Numbered from the stretch's first letter, positions 12,754-23,184 are shown. The stretch is DNA of 64,000 nt from Chondrus crispus (GCF_000350225.1 NW_005179310.1:248001-312000), one strand, 5' to 3'. Notes: generated by a model from the sequence alone, not told the origin. Translations and numbers: made by a program.

Positions 12754-14017
12754 TAATGGTAGGTTCGGAGGGGCAAGGGAAAGAAAGAAGGCAGGTTGAT
12801 GTGTGTGAGTGAAGGAGTTGGTGCCGAGGTTTACTTTGAAGCCGTTTTCCTGCGATACTTATACACTTCGAGTGCTACACTATCGCTCTACTCCGACTCC
12901 CAGTAAACCATACTCTACTATGCGCGACCAAGCGCGGTCCTCTTGTGGCCCGACCATACTGTTCGATTTCCACCTTACGAATCGATTCGTAACTATTAGC
13001 TCACAACTATTTCTACACATTCCAAATGACTGTAAACCATGGCCCTATGCATGCAACTGTTTCACACCTTACTAATCTGCATCCAGTCATGCCAGACTTC
13101 ATTGTTGTGCAACGAACAACTTGGCACTTGTCTATTTCCAACAACGCAAACGTCTTTCATATCACAATCGCCATACGTATCCTTGTTTCTCACCTTGCTA
13201 ATTTCGCCGAGCACTGTCAGATAATTATGGCAAGTTATAACAATGTGCATCCAGACTTTCTACACAACTCACATGAGAATACATGTAAATCACACGAGTA
13301 CTGTCATGAACTTGCATCCAACGGCGCACCATGACGAGAGCACAGTGCAACGGCGCGTGCTCACGCAAGACTCGCATACAGCGTGACGCGTACACAGAAT
13401 AATCGCACAACTGTATTCCTCTCGCGAGAAGTACTTGTTGTACTTTTGGTTCACATGTACTGTACTCGGACACGCGCAGGATCGCAAACAGTCTGACACT
13501 GTAAAACTGTAAACCCTCATGTGCATACACCTGGATGCGTGTACATGTGTACGTACACGAATCCACCTGGCGACGTGTACATGTGTACACGGGATACATG
13601 TGTCCCGCCCGGGGGGCCCATGCAATTACCCATTACAACCATGGCAAACCACTTGAAACCCCCAAAACAACGTAATTATGGCATATACAGGCCATTTAAA
13701 GTACATCACAAGGCCAATGACGCACACGTGGACAACGCTCAACCAATAGATTTGCAGCATTAGACCGGAGGGCCAATAGAATTGCAGTATTTCCTGTGTA
13801 GTCTATAGTGCTACGGGCCAAGGTTCCACTTGGCAAAACTATGCAAATTTGCATGACCCTCCGAGAGGCCACTTTCGTCCCCGGAACCCCAAAATCTGGG
13901 ATGTTACACGTGTCATGTCATGATATGGGTAAGAGCGCTCGGACCGTGCAGTCATGTACACGTGTCACTCGATTTTGACCATTTCAGATAACAGCATGTG
14001 GTCGCACATTTTCAATA
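12754..14017 (-). repeat. LTR, Copia-A type (about 1264 bp)
   Basis: Read on the - strand it begins TATTGAAAATGTGCG (right end, 14017) and ends CCTACCATTA (left end, 12754). It joins Copia-A3 RNase H at ACAATGTGACC, upstream of where the polypurine tract should be, and joins another Copia-A RNase H fragment on the left. The two flanks do not share a duplication. It is a solo LTR or a product of LTR recombination. Confidence 0.88.
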
Positions 14018-16828
14018 ACAATGTGACCAGTTTTCGCTGCACCGCATCTCGAACAAAATGATACGTAATATCAATGTGCTTGTTGCAACGAATTGTAGAT
14101 TCGTTCTGAGCAAACGCAATCGTACCAGCGTGGTCACATCCAACGCGAATTGTTGGATCCGAATTTGCACCAAGTACATCAGCATGGAAGCGTCGAAGCC
14201 AGGCAGCCTCTTTGCATGCTTCACTGAGTGCGATGTACTCTGCCTCACAAGTAGACTTTGCAACTACTGTTTGTTACCGGGAAGCCCAACTGATAGGCCC
14301 ATCACAAAGCTTGAACACGTACCCACTCGTTGATTTTCGTGATTCAAGGCATCCACCCCAATCTGCGTCGCTATACCCATGAAGTTCCGTACCAAGATCA
14401 TCTTTACCAAACACTATTCCAAGATGCTGGGACCCACGCAAGTATCTCAAAACACGTTTCACACCTGACCAGTGCGACTCGTGAGGGTCGGCACAGTGTT
14501 GAGATAACTTTCCAATGGCATACGCAATATCGGGGCGGGTCCCGACCATTAGGAACATTAGACATCCAATGGCCTGACGATATGGTTCAAAGCATGGGTT
14601 GTCATCAGTGCCAGTTTCGGCCACTTGCATTGTGACATGTCGAGACTGTTCCATCGGAGTAACGCAAGGATTGCATGCCGACATTTTGAACCGTTTCAGT
14701 ACTGCTTGGGCATACTTCGACTGCGTGACGGTCAGGACGTGTTTAGAACGTATACGGTCGATTTCTAGACCAATACAAGTCTTCGCTTCGCCAAGGTCTT
14801 TCATATCGAATCGTTTGTTGAGTTCATTTTTCATCCATAATATGGCCTCCAAGTCACTTCCAGCTAGCAGCAGATCGTCCACGTACAACGCGATAATCAT
14901 GATGACATTGCCTTGACGTCGAATGTAAAGACATGGGTCGCTGCGTGTAGTGTTGAAACCAAGTTCAGTGATCAGAAACTCATCGATCTTACTATGCCAT
15001 TGGCGATGGGCTTGCTTAAGACCATAGATTGCTTTCAAAAGTTTACACACCGAATCAGGTTTGACTTTGTCGATGCATCCTTCAGGTTGCTCCATGTAGA
15101 TTTCTTCGTGAAGGTCACCGTTGAGGAAGGCAGTCACCACGTCCATCTGATGCAGCTCAAGGTCAAAGTGCGCAACCAGTGCCAGCAGCAGACGGATCAC
15201 AACTATCCAGTTGTGAACTTGATGACAGGGGCGAAAGTTTCAGTGTAATCGATGCCTTCTACTTGTTGAAAGCCTCGTGCCACAAGACGTCCCTTTGCAG
15301 TTTCGACCAATTTTCCGGACTCGTCAGGAAGTTGCTTCACTCCGAAAACCCACCTGGACGTCAGGACGTTTGATGCTTGAGATCTCGGAACAAGTGTCCA
15401 TGTTTTGTTTTTGTGTTGTGAAGCAAGTTCTTTGTCGATGCCCTTCTGCCAGAAGCGAGCTTTTGGAGAACCCATAGCTTGTTTGTACGAGTTTGGGATT
15501 TCCGATATCACATGGGCGTGGCTAAGGAGTCCAGCAGTCACCAAAGCTGCTGCCCACCACGCCCCAGGCGTTTTGCGAACGCGAGTAGACCGACGGAGAT
15601 TAGTTGGCGGATCAATCGTTTCTTCCTCAACTACGTGTTGCTCAACTGTTTCGGTAGTTTCGTCCTCCCCTGCAGTTGGGGAGGAGTTGGAGGATTCATC
15701 AGAGTCTTGTTGTTCATCCGGCGATGATGCTTCTGATGCCACTGCATCATTTTCTGCAACTTCCTCATCGATGTTCAAGTTGATTGTGTCATCATCAGTT
15801 GTAGCCTCCTCGTTGGTATACATCGGCTCACCAGATTTGCCTCCCGTGGACTCGTCAAAAGTAACATCTCTGGATACGATCACTTTGTGCAAATCACCAT
15901 CCCACAACTTGTAAGCTTTCGTATTTTCAGCATACCCCAGAAACATTGCCTCCTTTGCACGGGCGTCAAGTTTCTGGATGTTGTGTTTTGGTAATGTATA
16001 CCAACACTTTGAACCGAAAACACGCAAATGACCAACATTTGGCACAGATTTCATCCATAAGTGGTATGGGGTCATCTTGGGGGGAATGGCACGTGACGTG
16101 ACTCGATTTCGAACGTACACTGCATTGGCAAGTGCTTCTGCCCAGAACCCCTTTGTAACTTTCTTGTGCGCTAGCATGGAGCGCACCAGGTTTACCAAAG
16201 TTCTGTTCAGTCGTTCGGCGACGCCATTTTGCTCCGGTGTGTACGCGGTCGTCATTTGATGCTGAGTACCATTTGCAATCAGAAAAGACTTAAACTCCGT
16301 GGACAGATACTCACCACCGCGATCGGTGCGAAGCACTTTGATCTTGCGACCAGTGTGAGTCTGAGCAAGTTGTGCAAACATTTTGTATCGTTCAAATGCT
16401 TCTGATTTATGGTGCATAGGGTACACTACTGACCAGTTAGAGTGATCATCTATGAAGGTAATGAAGTACTTGGCACCACCAATGGACTGCACCTCTAAGG
16501 GGCCACAAACATCAGAGTGAACTAAGTCTAGACAGAAGTATGCTCGCCTCGAGGACCGCTCTTTTGGGATCACAGATCGAGTGGCTTTGCCGTAGACGCA
16601 CGCAGAACATTTTTCCGAGATGCAATCATTGTCAGTATTGTCGATTTTGTTAGCTTCACTACCAAGTAGTTTGACTCCACTTACCACATTGTCACGAATC
16701 ATCGAAGCAATACCTTGAGAATGCACATGTGCAAAGCGCTCATGCCACGTTTGCAGGGTGGCAGCATGTGCAGATCCGATGTCACTGACGATGTCGAGAA
16801 CGTAAAGTTCTCCAACCAATGTCGCAGT
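14018..16828 (-). pseudogene. Copia-A3 pol remnant (integrase, RT, RNase H)
   Basis: From 16828 leftward the frame reads through the integrase zinc-binding region (CSACVYGKATRS), catalytic core (HSDVCGP, RTDRGGEY, PEQNGVAERL) and into RT. Near 15195-15205 an 11-nt insertion, the inverted complement of the sequence that follows it, shifts the frame. RT then continues through YVDDLLLA. In RNase H a TAA replaces a Lys codon just after WASR (near 14272). Gag and protease are missing. An apparent start inside the 107-bp repeat (about 16852) is a product of the fusion. Confidence 0.9.
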
Positions 16829-16935
16829 TGTTGAAATAGTGAGCGCGCCCAAGGGGACACCAAGAAGCCAGCGCCTGTGGCCTAGTGGTTAACGAATTTT
16901 TGCGGCAAATTTTTCAGGCCTCGATTTTAACATCA
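16829..16935 (+). repeat. 107-bp TG...CA repeat (solo mini-LTR) at a deletion junction
   Basis: It starts TGTTGAAATAG and ends TTTTAACATCA, and equals in length the copies at 18100-18206 and 27536-27642. It holds TGGCCTAGTGG (16878-16888), a perfect match to the pol III A-box consensus, preceded by GCGCCTG (16871-16877). It lies in the opposite orientation to Copia-A3 and replaces about 1.3 kb of it. No target duplication is visible. Confidence 0.85.
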
Positions 16936-17032
16936 GGCAAGCCCACCCGTCTAAGAAGTTCAATATGATTACTATGAAGTTGCACTAGGAGAAATTTGCG
17001 AACAGATATATGAATTTATTTGGAAGAAATCC

Positions 17033-17704
17033 CTAACTATTCTGTTCACAAACTACCTTCAAGTGTGCGGCACCGTTCTCGTGGCACTTCAGGTGCCCGT
17101 GAGACTCAAAGACGCGATTGCAAGGGATACAACCCGGAGTCTCCTTAGCGTTGGCAACTTGAATGCGATGAGACCTAGACTGAATGTGGTCGTAAAAGGC
17201 CTTCGCACTATTGCCACTAACGCCGCACACTTTACAATACCGCTTATACCGCGGGCACACCTTACGATTCCTGTTGCGCTCACGCTTAAACTCTTTATCC
17301 GCGAGAACAGCCGCTTTCCGAGCAGAAAGTCGATGCGTAGTTCTCTTTATTGGTGCCGGAACAGAGCGCCGAATACGAGGAATCCTATATGGTGCGCAAC
17401 TCGAGGACGGACCCAGAAGTGCGAGCCGAGGTGAAGGTTGATCCTCAGGCTCAAGCACCTCAACGGATACGACCTCCGATGTCCGAACCGTTCGACCGGT
17501 GACCAGCTTCCCAGGCGCAGAGCGCACCGGTACTAATTCCAGATCTAACACAACCCCGTAAAAACAGGTATTCACAATAAGGAATATGAAGATAATCGTC
17601 AGTAACAGATTTTGGAATTATTGCTTTTAAGAACCACGAAAACGTGCAAAGACAATCACTTAGATGTGTAGGAAATGGAAAGAAACTCAAAACTTACTTT
17701 GCAT
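17033..17704 (-). CDS. Two-finger C2H2 accessory protein of Copia-A3, predicted spliced
   Basis: Same gene as in A1 and A5. On the - strand the ATG is at 17704-17702, the donor GTAAGT begins at 17697, the intron is 17697-17545 (153 nt) and the main exon is 17544-17033. The 172-aa product keeps both C-x2-C-x12-H-x5-H fingers and the basic stretch before them. Changes from A5 fall mostly in the proline/serine-rich N-terminal half. There is no stop or frameshift, although this element has lost gag and protease. Function is not known; RNA or DNA binding is inferred from the finger type. Confidence 0.6.
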
Positions 17705-18085
17705 GAGAGAACGAAGAAAAACCAAATGCCAGATTGACGACGACAGCGGTAGCGGGAGCGGAAACGAAGACGAAGACCAAAGACAGAGACAGCAGCAAGA
17801 ACCACAGCAAGAACAAAAGCCAAACCAAGAACGAAAGCCAAACCAAGAACGAAGACAACGAAGACAGCGGGGGCGATGACCAAAACAAATCCACACAAGA
17901 GAGCAAGAACGACAGCAGCAGCGAAAACCAAAACCAAGAACGACGGCAAGAACGAGAGCGACAACGACAGCGAGAAGACCAGCGGAAAGAACGACGAGAA
18001 ACGGCAGCGAAAACGACAGCGACAACGACGGCAGAAACAACGGAACGAGAACGACAGACTCATGCAGTGAAACGACAGCGAGGGA
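17705..18085 (-). repeat. Low-complexity leader of Copia-A3
   Basis: On the - strand this is a pyrimidine-rich array of imperfect TCGTTG/TCGCTG/TTGGTT units. It is longer here than in A5 (39444-39715) and shows local duplication (for example AACCAAGAACGAAAGCC repeated near 17822-17850). Open frames across it, such as Gln/Arg-rich ones on the + strand, are by-products of the repeat. Confidence 0.8.
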
Positions 18086-18099
18086 CTGGGCCCATAACC
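18086..18099 (-). other. Primer-binding site of Copia-A3
   Basis: The - strand reads GGTTATGGGCCCAG, complementary to the anticodon arm of eukaryotic initiator-Met tRNA (CTGGGCCCATAACC). It directly follows a 107-bp LTR instead of an A LTR. Confidence 0.85.
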
Positions 18100-18206
18100 T
18101 GATGTTAAAATCGGGGTCTGAAAAATTTGCCCCAAAAATTCGTTAACCACTAGGCCACAGGCGCTGGCTTCTTGGTGTCCCCTTGGGCGCGCTCACTATT
18201 TCAACA
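18100..18206 (-). repeat. 107-bp LTR with A box
   Basis: It is bounded on one side by a polypurine tract and on the other by a primer-binding site, the positions required of an LTR. Ends are TG...CA. The A box TGGCCTAGTGG and preceding GCGCCTG (18164-18158) are intact. Confidence 0.8.
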
Positions 18207-18356
18207 CTCCCCCTCGACCAAGGGACGCCAAACACACGGCACGGGTCACTGCACAACACACAGGCAGGTACGTTCCCAAGTAGGACACAAACAAACAAAC
18301 ATTGCGCCGCCGAAGTGCACCCGGTGAGAATCGAACTCACGAATGGTAGCGTAAAT

Positions 18357-18370
18357 CTGGGCCCATAACC
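18357..18370 (-). other. Primer-binding site of the mini element
   Basis: The - strand reads GGTTATGGGCCCAG, directly after the end (CCTACCATTA) of an A2-type LTR. Confidence 0.82.
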
Positions 18371-19048
18371 TAATGGTAGGTTCAGAGGGGCAAGAGAAAG
18401 AAGGAGGGCAGGTTGATGTGTGTGAGTGAAGGAGTTGGTGCCGAGGTTTACTTGGAGCCGTCTTTCGGCGATACTTATACACTTTGAGTGTTACACTATC
18501 CCATTACTTTGGCACCTGGTAAACCGTACTCACCATATGCGCGACCAAGCGCGGTCCTCTTCTGGCCCGTCCACACTGTTCTATTTCCACCTTACGAATT
18601 GACTATTGACTATCAGTGCACAACAGTTTCTACACATTTCGAGTGACTGTAAACCATGGCCCTGTGCATGCAATCGTTTCACACCTTACTAATCTGCATC
18701 CAGACATGACAGAATATATTCTTGCGCAATGAACAACTTGGCATCTCTCTATTTCCAACAACGCAAAGTCCTGTCATATCTCAGTCCCCATACATGCCCT
18801 TGTTTCGTACCTTACTAATTTCGGTACACACTGCCAGACAACTATCACGGGTAGCAACAATGTGCATCCAGACTTTCTACACATCTCACGTGATATCCGA
18901 TGTGAATCACACGAGTACTGTCATCAACTTGCATCCAACGGCGCACTATGACGAGAGCACAGTACAACGTCGCATGCTGACGAGAGTATAGCACAACGGT
19001 GCATGCTGATGCAAGAGTCGCATACAGCGTGACGCGTACACTGAATAC

Positions 19049-21258
19049 TAATGGTAGGTCAGCGGGGCGAAGGGGATTCGAAGGACGGTTGATGAGGTGA
19101 AGTTGAAGGATTGGGTACCGATTTACTTTGAGTCGCCAACTTCTGGCACTACTTATACACTTCTGCAATCTTCTAAAACTCTACTACCAAACACTACGAC
19201 ACACATACTACAAATCTATTGGCTCTAACACATGTGCCCGTCTTGCTACTCGGCCAAACTGGCGATGGCCCAACAAACAGAACAGAAAACCGCCTTACGA
19301 ATTAGCACTGTCATGACGGAGAAATTAGTAAGGCAGTACAACAAAGCACAGCAAAGCACAAATTCCCTTACTATTCCAAATCCAGCGTGGCACAAATTCG
19401 TAAGGCACGTTTACAGCTCACACGTTGCCTTACGAATTCAAATCAATCCTGCAAGGACTGTTTACAGCGCACACGTTGCCTTATGAATCTGAATCTCTCG
19501 TGAGGTCCTGTCCACTGTCAATTACAACAGTGCACATTTTGCGTTATGAATTCAAAACTCGCGCAACGGTATCTTTGTGTCCTGCTGTAGCCGTGCTGCT
19601 GCACTCCATGGACGCTGTAAACCTTTGGCACGTGCCAGGCACCCGCCACCAAGTACTGAAAATGTGCGACCACATGCTGTTATCTGAAAAGGTCAAAATC
19701 GAGTGACACGTGTACATGACTGCACGGTCCGGGCGCTCTTACCCATATCACCACATGACACGTGTAAAATCCCACATTTCGGGGTTCTGGGGACGAAAGT
19801 GGCCTCTCGGAGGGTCATGCAAATTTGCATAGTTTTGCCAAGTGGAACCTCGGCCCGTAGCACTATAGACTACACAGGAAATACTGCAATTCTATTGGCC
19901 CTCAGGTCTAATGCTGCAAATCTATTGGTCCAGCGTTGTCCACGTGTGCGTCATTGGCCTTGTCATGTACTTTAAATGGCCTGTATATGCCATAATTACG
20001 TTGTTTTGGGGTTTCAAGTGGTTTGCCATGGTTGTAATGGGTAATTGCATGGGCCCCCCGGGCGGGACACATGTATGCCGTGTACACATGTACACGTCGC
20101 CAGGTGGATTCGTGTACGTACACATGTACACGCATCCAGGTGTATGCACATGAGGGTTTACAGTTTTACAGTGTCAGACTGTTTGCGATCCTGCGCGTGT
20201 CCGAGTACAGTACATGTGAATTAAAAGTACAACAAGTACTTCTCGCGAGAGGAATACAGTAGTGCGATTATTCTGTGTACGCGTCACGCTGTATGCGAGT
20301 CTTGCGTGAGCACGCGCCGTTGCACTGTGCTCTCGTCATGGTGCGCCGTTGGATGCAAGTTCATGACAGTACTCGTGTGATTTACATGTATTCTCATGTG
20401 AGTTGTGTAGAAAGTCTGGATGCACATTGTTATAACTTGCCATAATTGTCTGACAGTGCTTGGCGAAATTAGTAAGGTGAGAAACAAGGATACGTATGGC
20501 GATTGTGATATGAAAGACGTTTGCGTTGTTGGAAATAGACAAGTGCCAAGTTGTTCGTTGCACAACAATGAAGTCTGGCATGACGGGATGCAGATTAGTA
20601 AGGTGTGAAACAGTTGCATGCATAGGGCCATGGTTTACAGTCATTTGGAATGTGTAGAAATAGTTGTGAGCTAATAGTTACGAATCGATTCGTAAGGTGG
20701 AAATCGAACAGTATGGTCGGGCCACAAGAGGACCGCGCTTGGTCGCGCATAATAGAGTATGGTTTACTGAGAGTCCGAGTAGAGCGATAGTGTAGCACTC
20801 GAAGTGTATAAGTATCGCAGGAAAACGGCTTCAAAGTAAACTTCGGCACCAACTCCTTCACTCACACACATCAACCTGCCCTCCTTCTTTCCCTTGCCCC
20901 TCCGAACCTACCATTACCAAGGTTCTACACTTTGTCTGTAAGACTGCAGGCGTACTGTACGCGTCGGACAGTGTAGTGAGGACATGTGTCCAGGTCATAC
21001 ACGTGTCGGGCGAAGAAAATGAAACATGCTCAGATTGTACAGTACACCGCAACCGTGTACATATTTCACACGTGTACAGGTTGAAAACCAAACTTGCTCC
21101 TGAAGTACTGTAGAGTGCAATTGTGTACAGAAATCACACGTGTACACGTTGAAAATGAAACTTGCTCAGCTCGTCACACGGAGTGTTTTCGATTTTACAC
21201 GTGTCATACCTGTCGTCGTGTGTCATGCATATCAGCATGTGGTCGTAGAATTACAACA
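19049..21258 (-). repeat. Solo LTR, Copia-B type, interrupted by a solo A LTR
   Basis: On the - strand it begins TGTTGTAATTCTACG (21258) and ends at 19049. It is flanked by AATAC on both sides, a 5-bp target duplication, which proves a true insertion followed by LTR-LTR recombination. A solo A LTR splits it at 19653/20922. Without the insert it is close to the 939 bp of the young B LTRs. Confidence 0.92.
19654..20916 (+). repeat. Solo LTR, Copia-A type (1263 bp)
   Basis: It is flanked by CCAAG on both sides (19649-19653 and 20917-20921); the uninterrupted site is seen in the B LTR at about 23780. Ends are TACTGAAAATG and CCTACCATTA, so the terminal dinucleotides are TA...TA and not TG...CA. 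Length equals the 5' LTR of Copia-A5. Confidence 0.93.
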
Positions 21259-21836
21259 AATACTCATGTAAGTACATGTCTCTTGTGAGAAATACTTGTT
21301 GTACTTTTAATTCACATGTACTGTACTAGGACACGCGCCGGACCGTATGCAGGCGACGTGTACAAGTGTACGGACAAGCAGCAACCTGGCGATGTGTACA
21401 TGTGTACACCGCACACAAGTGTCCAGCGCCAAGGCCACCCGTAATTACCAATTACAACCATGGTGAACAACTTGAAACCCCCGAAATGATGCAATTAAAA
21501 CGTATACCGATCATTCAAGATATATCACCAGCATGACTGCATATAAGTGGACAATAACAGACCAATAGGATTGCAGCATTCGAACCGACACCCAATAGAT
21601 TTGCAGTATTGCCTGTGTAGCCCTATAACGGTTCGGGCCAAATGCAAATTTTCGGCATTTATGCAAATTTGCATAACCCTCCAAAAGTCCACTTTCGTCC
21701 CCAGAACCCCAAAATCTGAGACTTTACACGTATCATGTGGTGATATGGGGTGAGGGTCCGGACCGTCGAGTCATGTACACGTGTCGCTCGATTTTGCACT
21801 TTCCAGATAACAGCATGTGGTCGCACATTTTCAATA

Positions 21837-22271
21837 TGGGCAGGGCGTTGGCCCCTAGGGACTTTCTTCCTCCCGACTAGCGGATGGCTCACCCACAGCT
21901 CACACAACGACTGCCAGAAACTGAGAACTGACGCACCACTGAGGAGTTGGCAGTGCGCTGGCCACTAGGGACTTTCTTCCTCCCGACTAGCGGAAGGCTC
22001 ACCCACCGCTCACACAACGACTGCCACGATAAAACTGCAAACACACAAAGTTGATTTCCAAAAACTGAGAACTGACGGACCACCAAACTGAAAAATCGGC
22101 TGAAACGGTGCTGAAAACTACGGCGAAAACTGAAAAACTGAAAAATCAAACTTGAAAGAGGAGACTGAAACTGATACCTTCTTCTTCTGCTTGACGAGCT
22201 GAACAAACTGATACTTGAACGACGGCGAAACTCGAACTTGAACCAAAACGAAGATGACGATCAGCGTTGAA
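21837..22271 (-). mobile_element. Copia-Bp leader fragment
   Basis: The complement of the leader at 35189-35640, including the 121-bp tandem duplication seen there. It follows the primer site at 22272-22285 and is cut by the A2 LTR at 21836. It has no coding part. Confidence 0.85.
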
Positions 22272-22285
22272 CTGGGCCCATAACC
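22272..22285 (-). other. Primer-binding site of the Copia-Bp fragment
   Basis: The - strand reads GGTTATGGGCCCAG, directly after the LTR end at 22286. Confidence 0.85.
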
Positions 22286-23124
22286 TAAAGGAAGGTCAGC
22301 GGGGCAGAGGGAAGAAGGATGGTTGAAAGTTGGTGCTGGTTGATAGGAAAAGAAGTTGATACCATTTTACTCTTGGTCGCCAACTATCGGCGCTACTTAT
22401 AGTCTACGAAATACAGTACGGGCCATTAGGGCTGGTCAAGTGACTCTCCTTCGTGCACTCTCGGTTGTTGATAATGTTTGCACTCTCTGTCGCTAATAAT
22501 CAGGTGACTCTCCTTCTTGATCTCTCGGTCGCTGATAATCAGGTGACTCTCCTTCTTGCACTCTCGGTCGTTGATAATGTTTGCACTCTCTGTCAATGAC
22601 AATCAGGTGACTCTCCTTCTTGATCTCTCGGTCGCTGATAGTCAGGTGACTCTCCTTCTTGCACTCTCGGTCGTTGATAATGTTTGCACTCTCTGTCACT
22701 GATAATTTGGGACCGTCTGAGAGTCAATAATATCTAATTGCACTGTGCTGTAGGGTAGAGACTTTAGTCTACGATTATTGCATTGCAAGTTTTAGAGCAA
22801 AAAACACCGTGACATATATTTCATTTGTGTCACACACGTGTAGGACAAATGTCATACGTGTCATACACGTGTCAAATCAATAATAATGAAACATGTTCAG
22901 AATGTACTCTAGAGTGCCACCGTGTAGAAGTATTACACGTGTCAGCACAAACATGAAGCATGCTCAGAATTGCGAGGAAAGTGCGACTGCACACATAAAC
23001 GACACGTGTACACGTTGAAAACCAAAGTTGTTCAGTTTGACATGCTGAGTGTTTTTGCTTCTACACGTGTCATATCTGTCATTGGGTGTCATACGTGTCA
23101 GCATGTGGTCGTACAATTACAACA
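22286..23124 (-). repeat. LTR, Copia-Bp type (839 bp)
   Basis: On the - strand it begins TGTTGTAATTGTACG (23124) and ends CCTTTA before the primer site. It matches the 34438-35174 LTR but is about 100 bp longer because of a larger minisatellite (22440-22707). Confidence 0.85.
22440..22707. repeat. Minisatellite inside the Bp LTR
   Basis: Irregular repeats of about 35-65 bp are built from GTGACTCTCCTTCTTG, CTCTCGGTCGTTGATAAT and related words. The + strand LTR at 34808-35022 has the complement with fewer copies. Confidence 0.85.
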
Positions 23125-23184
23125 GTAATATGAGCTGTGCAAGCTGAATCTACGAGCCACGAAGGCGACATCTCCAGATCGTTC
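23125..23184 (-). pseudogene. Copia-A/C protease scrap
   Basis: About 60 bp between two LTRs. The - strand encodes part of the protease active site (SWLVDSACTAHI), showing the same DSA motif as Copia-A. Confidence 0.8.

Larger units (their letters stand above)
14018..18099 (-). mobile_element. Copia-A3, gag-deleted Ty1/copia copy
   Basis: On the - strand: primer site (18099-18086), low-complexity leader, zinc-finger gene, a 107-bp repeat in opposite orientation where gag and protease should be, then integrase, RT and part of RNase H. About 1.3 kb, from just upstream of gag through protease, is missing and is replaced by the 107-bp repeat. The expected A LTR is absent in front of the primer site; a 107-bp LTR stands there instead. 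The element cannot move by itself, but could be packaged in trans while it was complete. Confidence 0.88.
18100..18370 (-). mobile_element. TRIM-like mini LTR element (one LTR present)
   Basis: On the - strand the order is primer site (18370-18357), a 139-nt non-coding internal region (18356-18218), polypurine tract TCGAGGGGGAG (18217-18207) and a 107-bp LTR (18206-18100). With a second 107-bp LTR the element would be 378 bp, the size of plant TRIMs. The internal region has no open frame, so it would rely on proteins from other copia elements. It carries GTGAGTTCGATTCTCAC, a typical tRNA T-arm, followed by CGGGTGC, which can pair with GCGCCTG in the LTR. Its 5' LTR is replaced by an A2 LTR. 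Confidence 0.65.
18371..21836 (-). repeat. LTR, Copia A2 subtype, interrupted by a nested LTR
   Basis: Read on the - strand it begins TATTGAAAATG at 21836 and ends at 18371. It is split at 19048/21264 by a solo B LTR with an AATAC target duplication (19044-19048 and 21259-21263). Without the insertion it is 1251 bp, the same as the LTR at 11179-12429. Its 3' end abuts the mini element's primer site; its 5' end abuts a Copia-Bp leader. Confidence 0.88.

Noticed and set aside
16830..16852. New translation start (MGALTIST) for Copia-A3 pol in the 107-bp repeat
   Set aside because: It is a by-product of the repeat joining the pol frame; there is no reason to think it is used.
17664..18102. Gln/Arg/Glu-rich reading frames antisense to the Copia-A leader
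   Set aside because: They are translations of a simple-sequence array, present in several frames at once; no start or domain supports a gene.
18315..18370. A complete tRNA gene
   Set aside because: Only a T-arm and acceptor-like 3' half are present; there is no D arm or anticodon arm in place. Treated as a tRNA-like half.
22440..22707. Regular repeats that might suggest a CRISPR array
   Set aside because: Units are irregular and contiguous without unique spacers, lie inside an LTR and have no cas genes; it is a minisatellite in a eukaryotic element.
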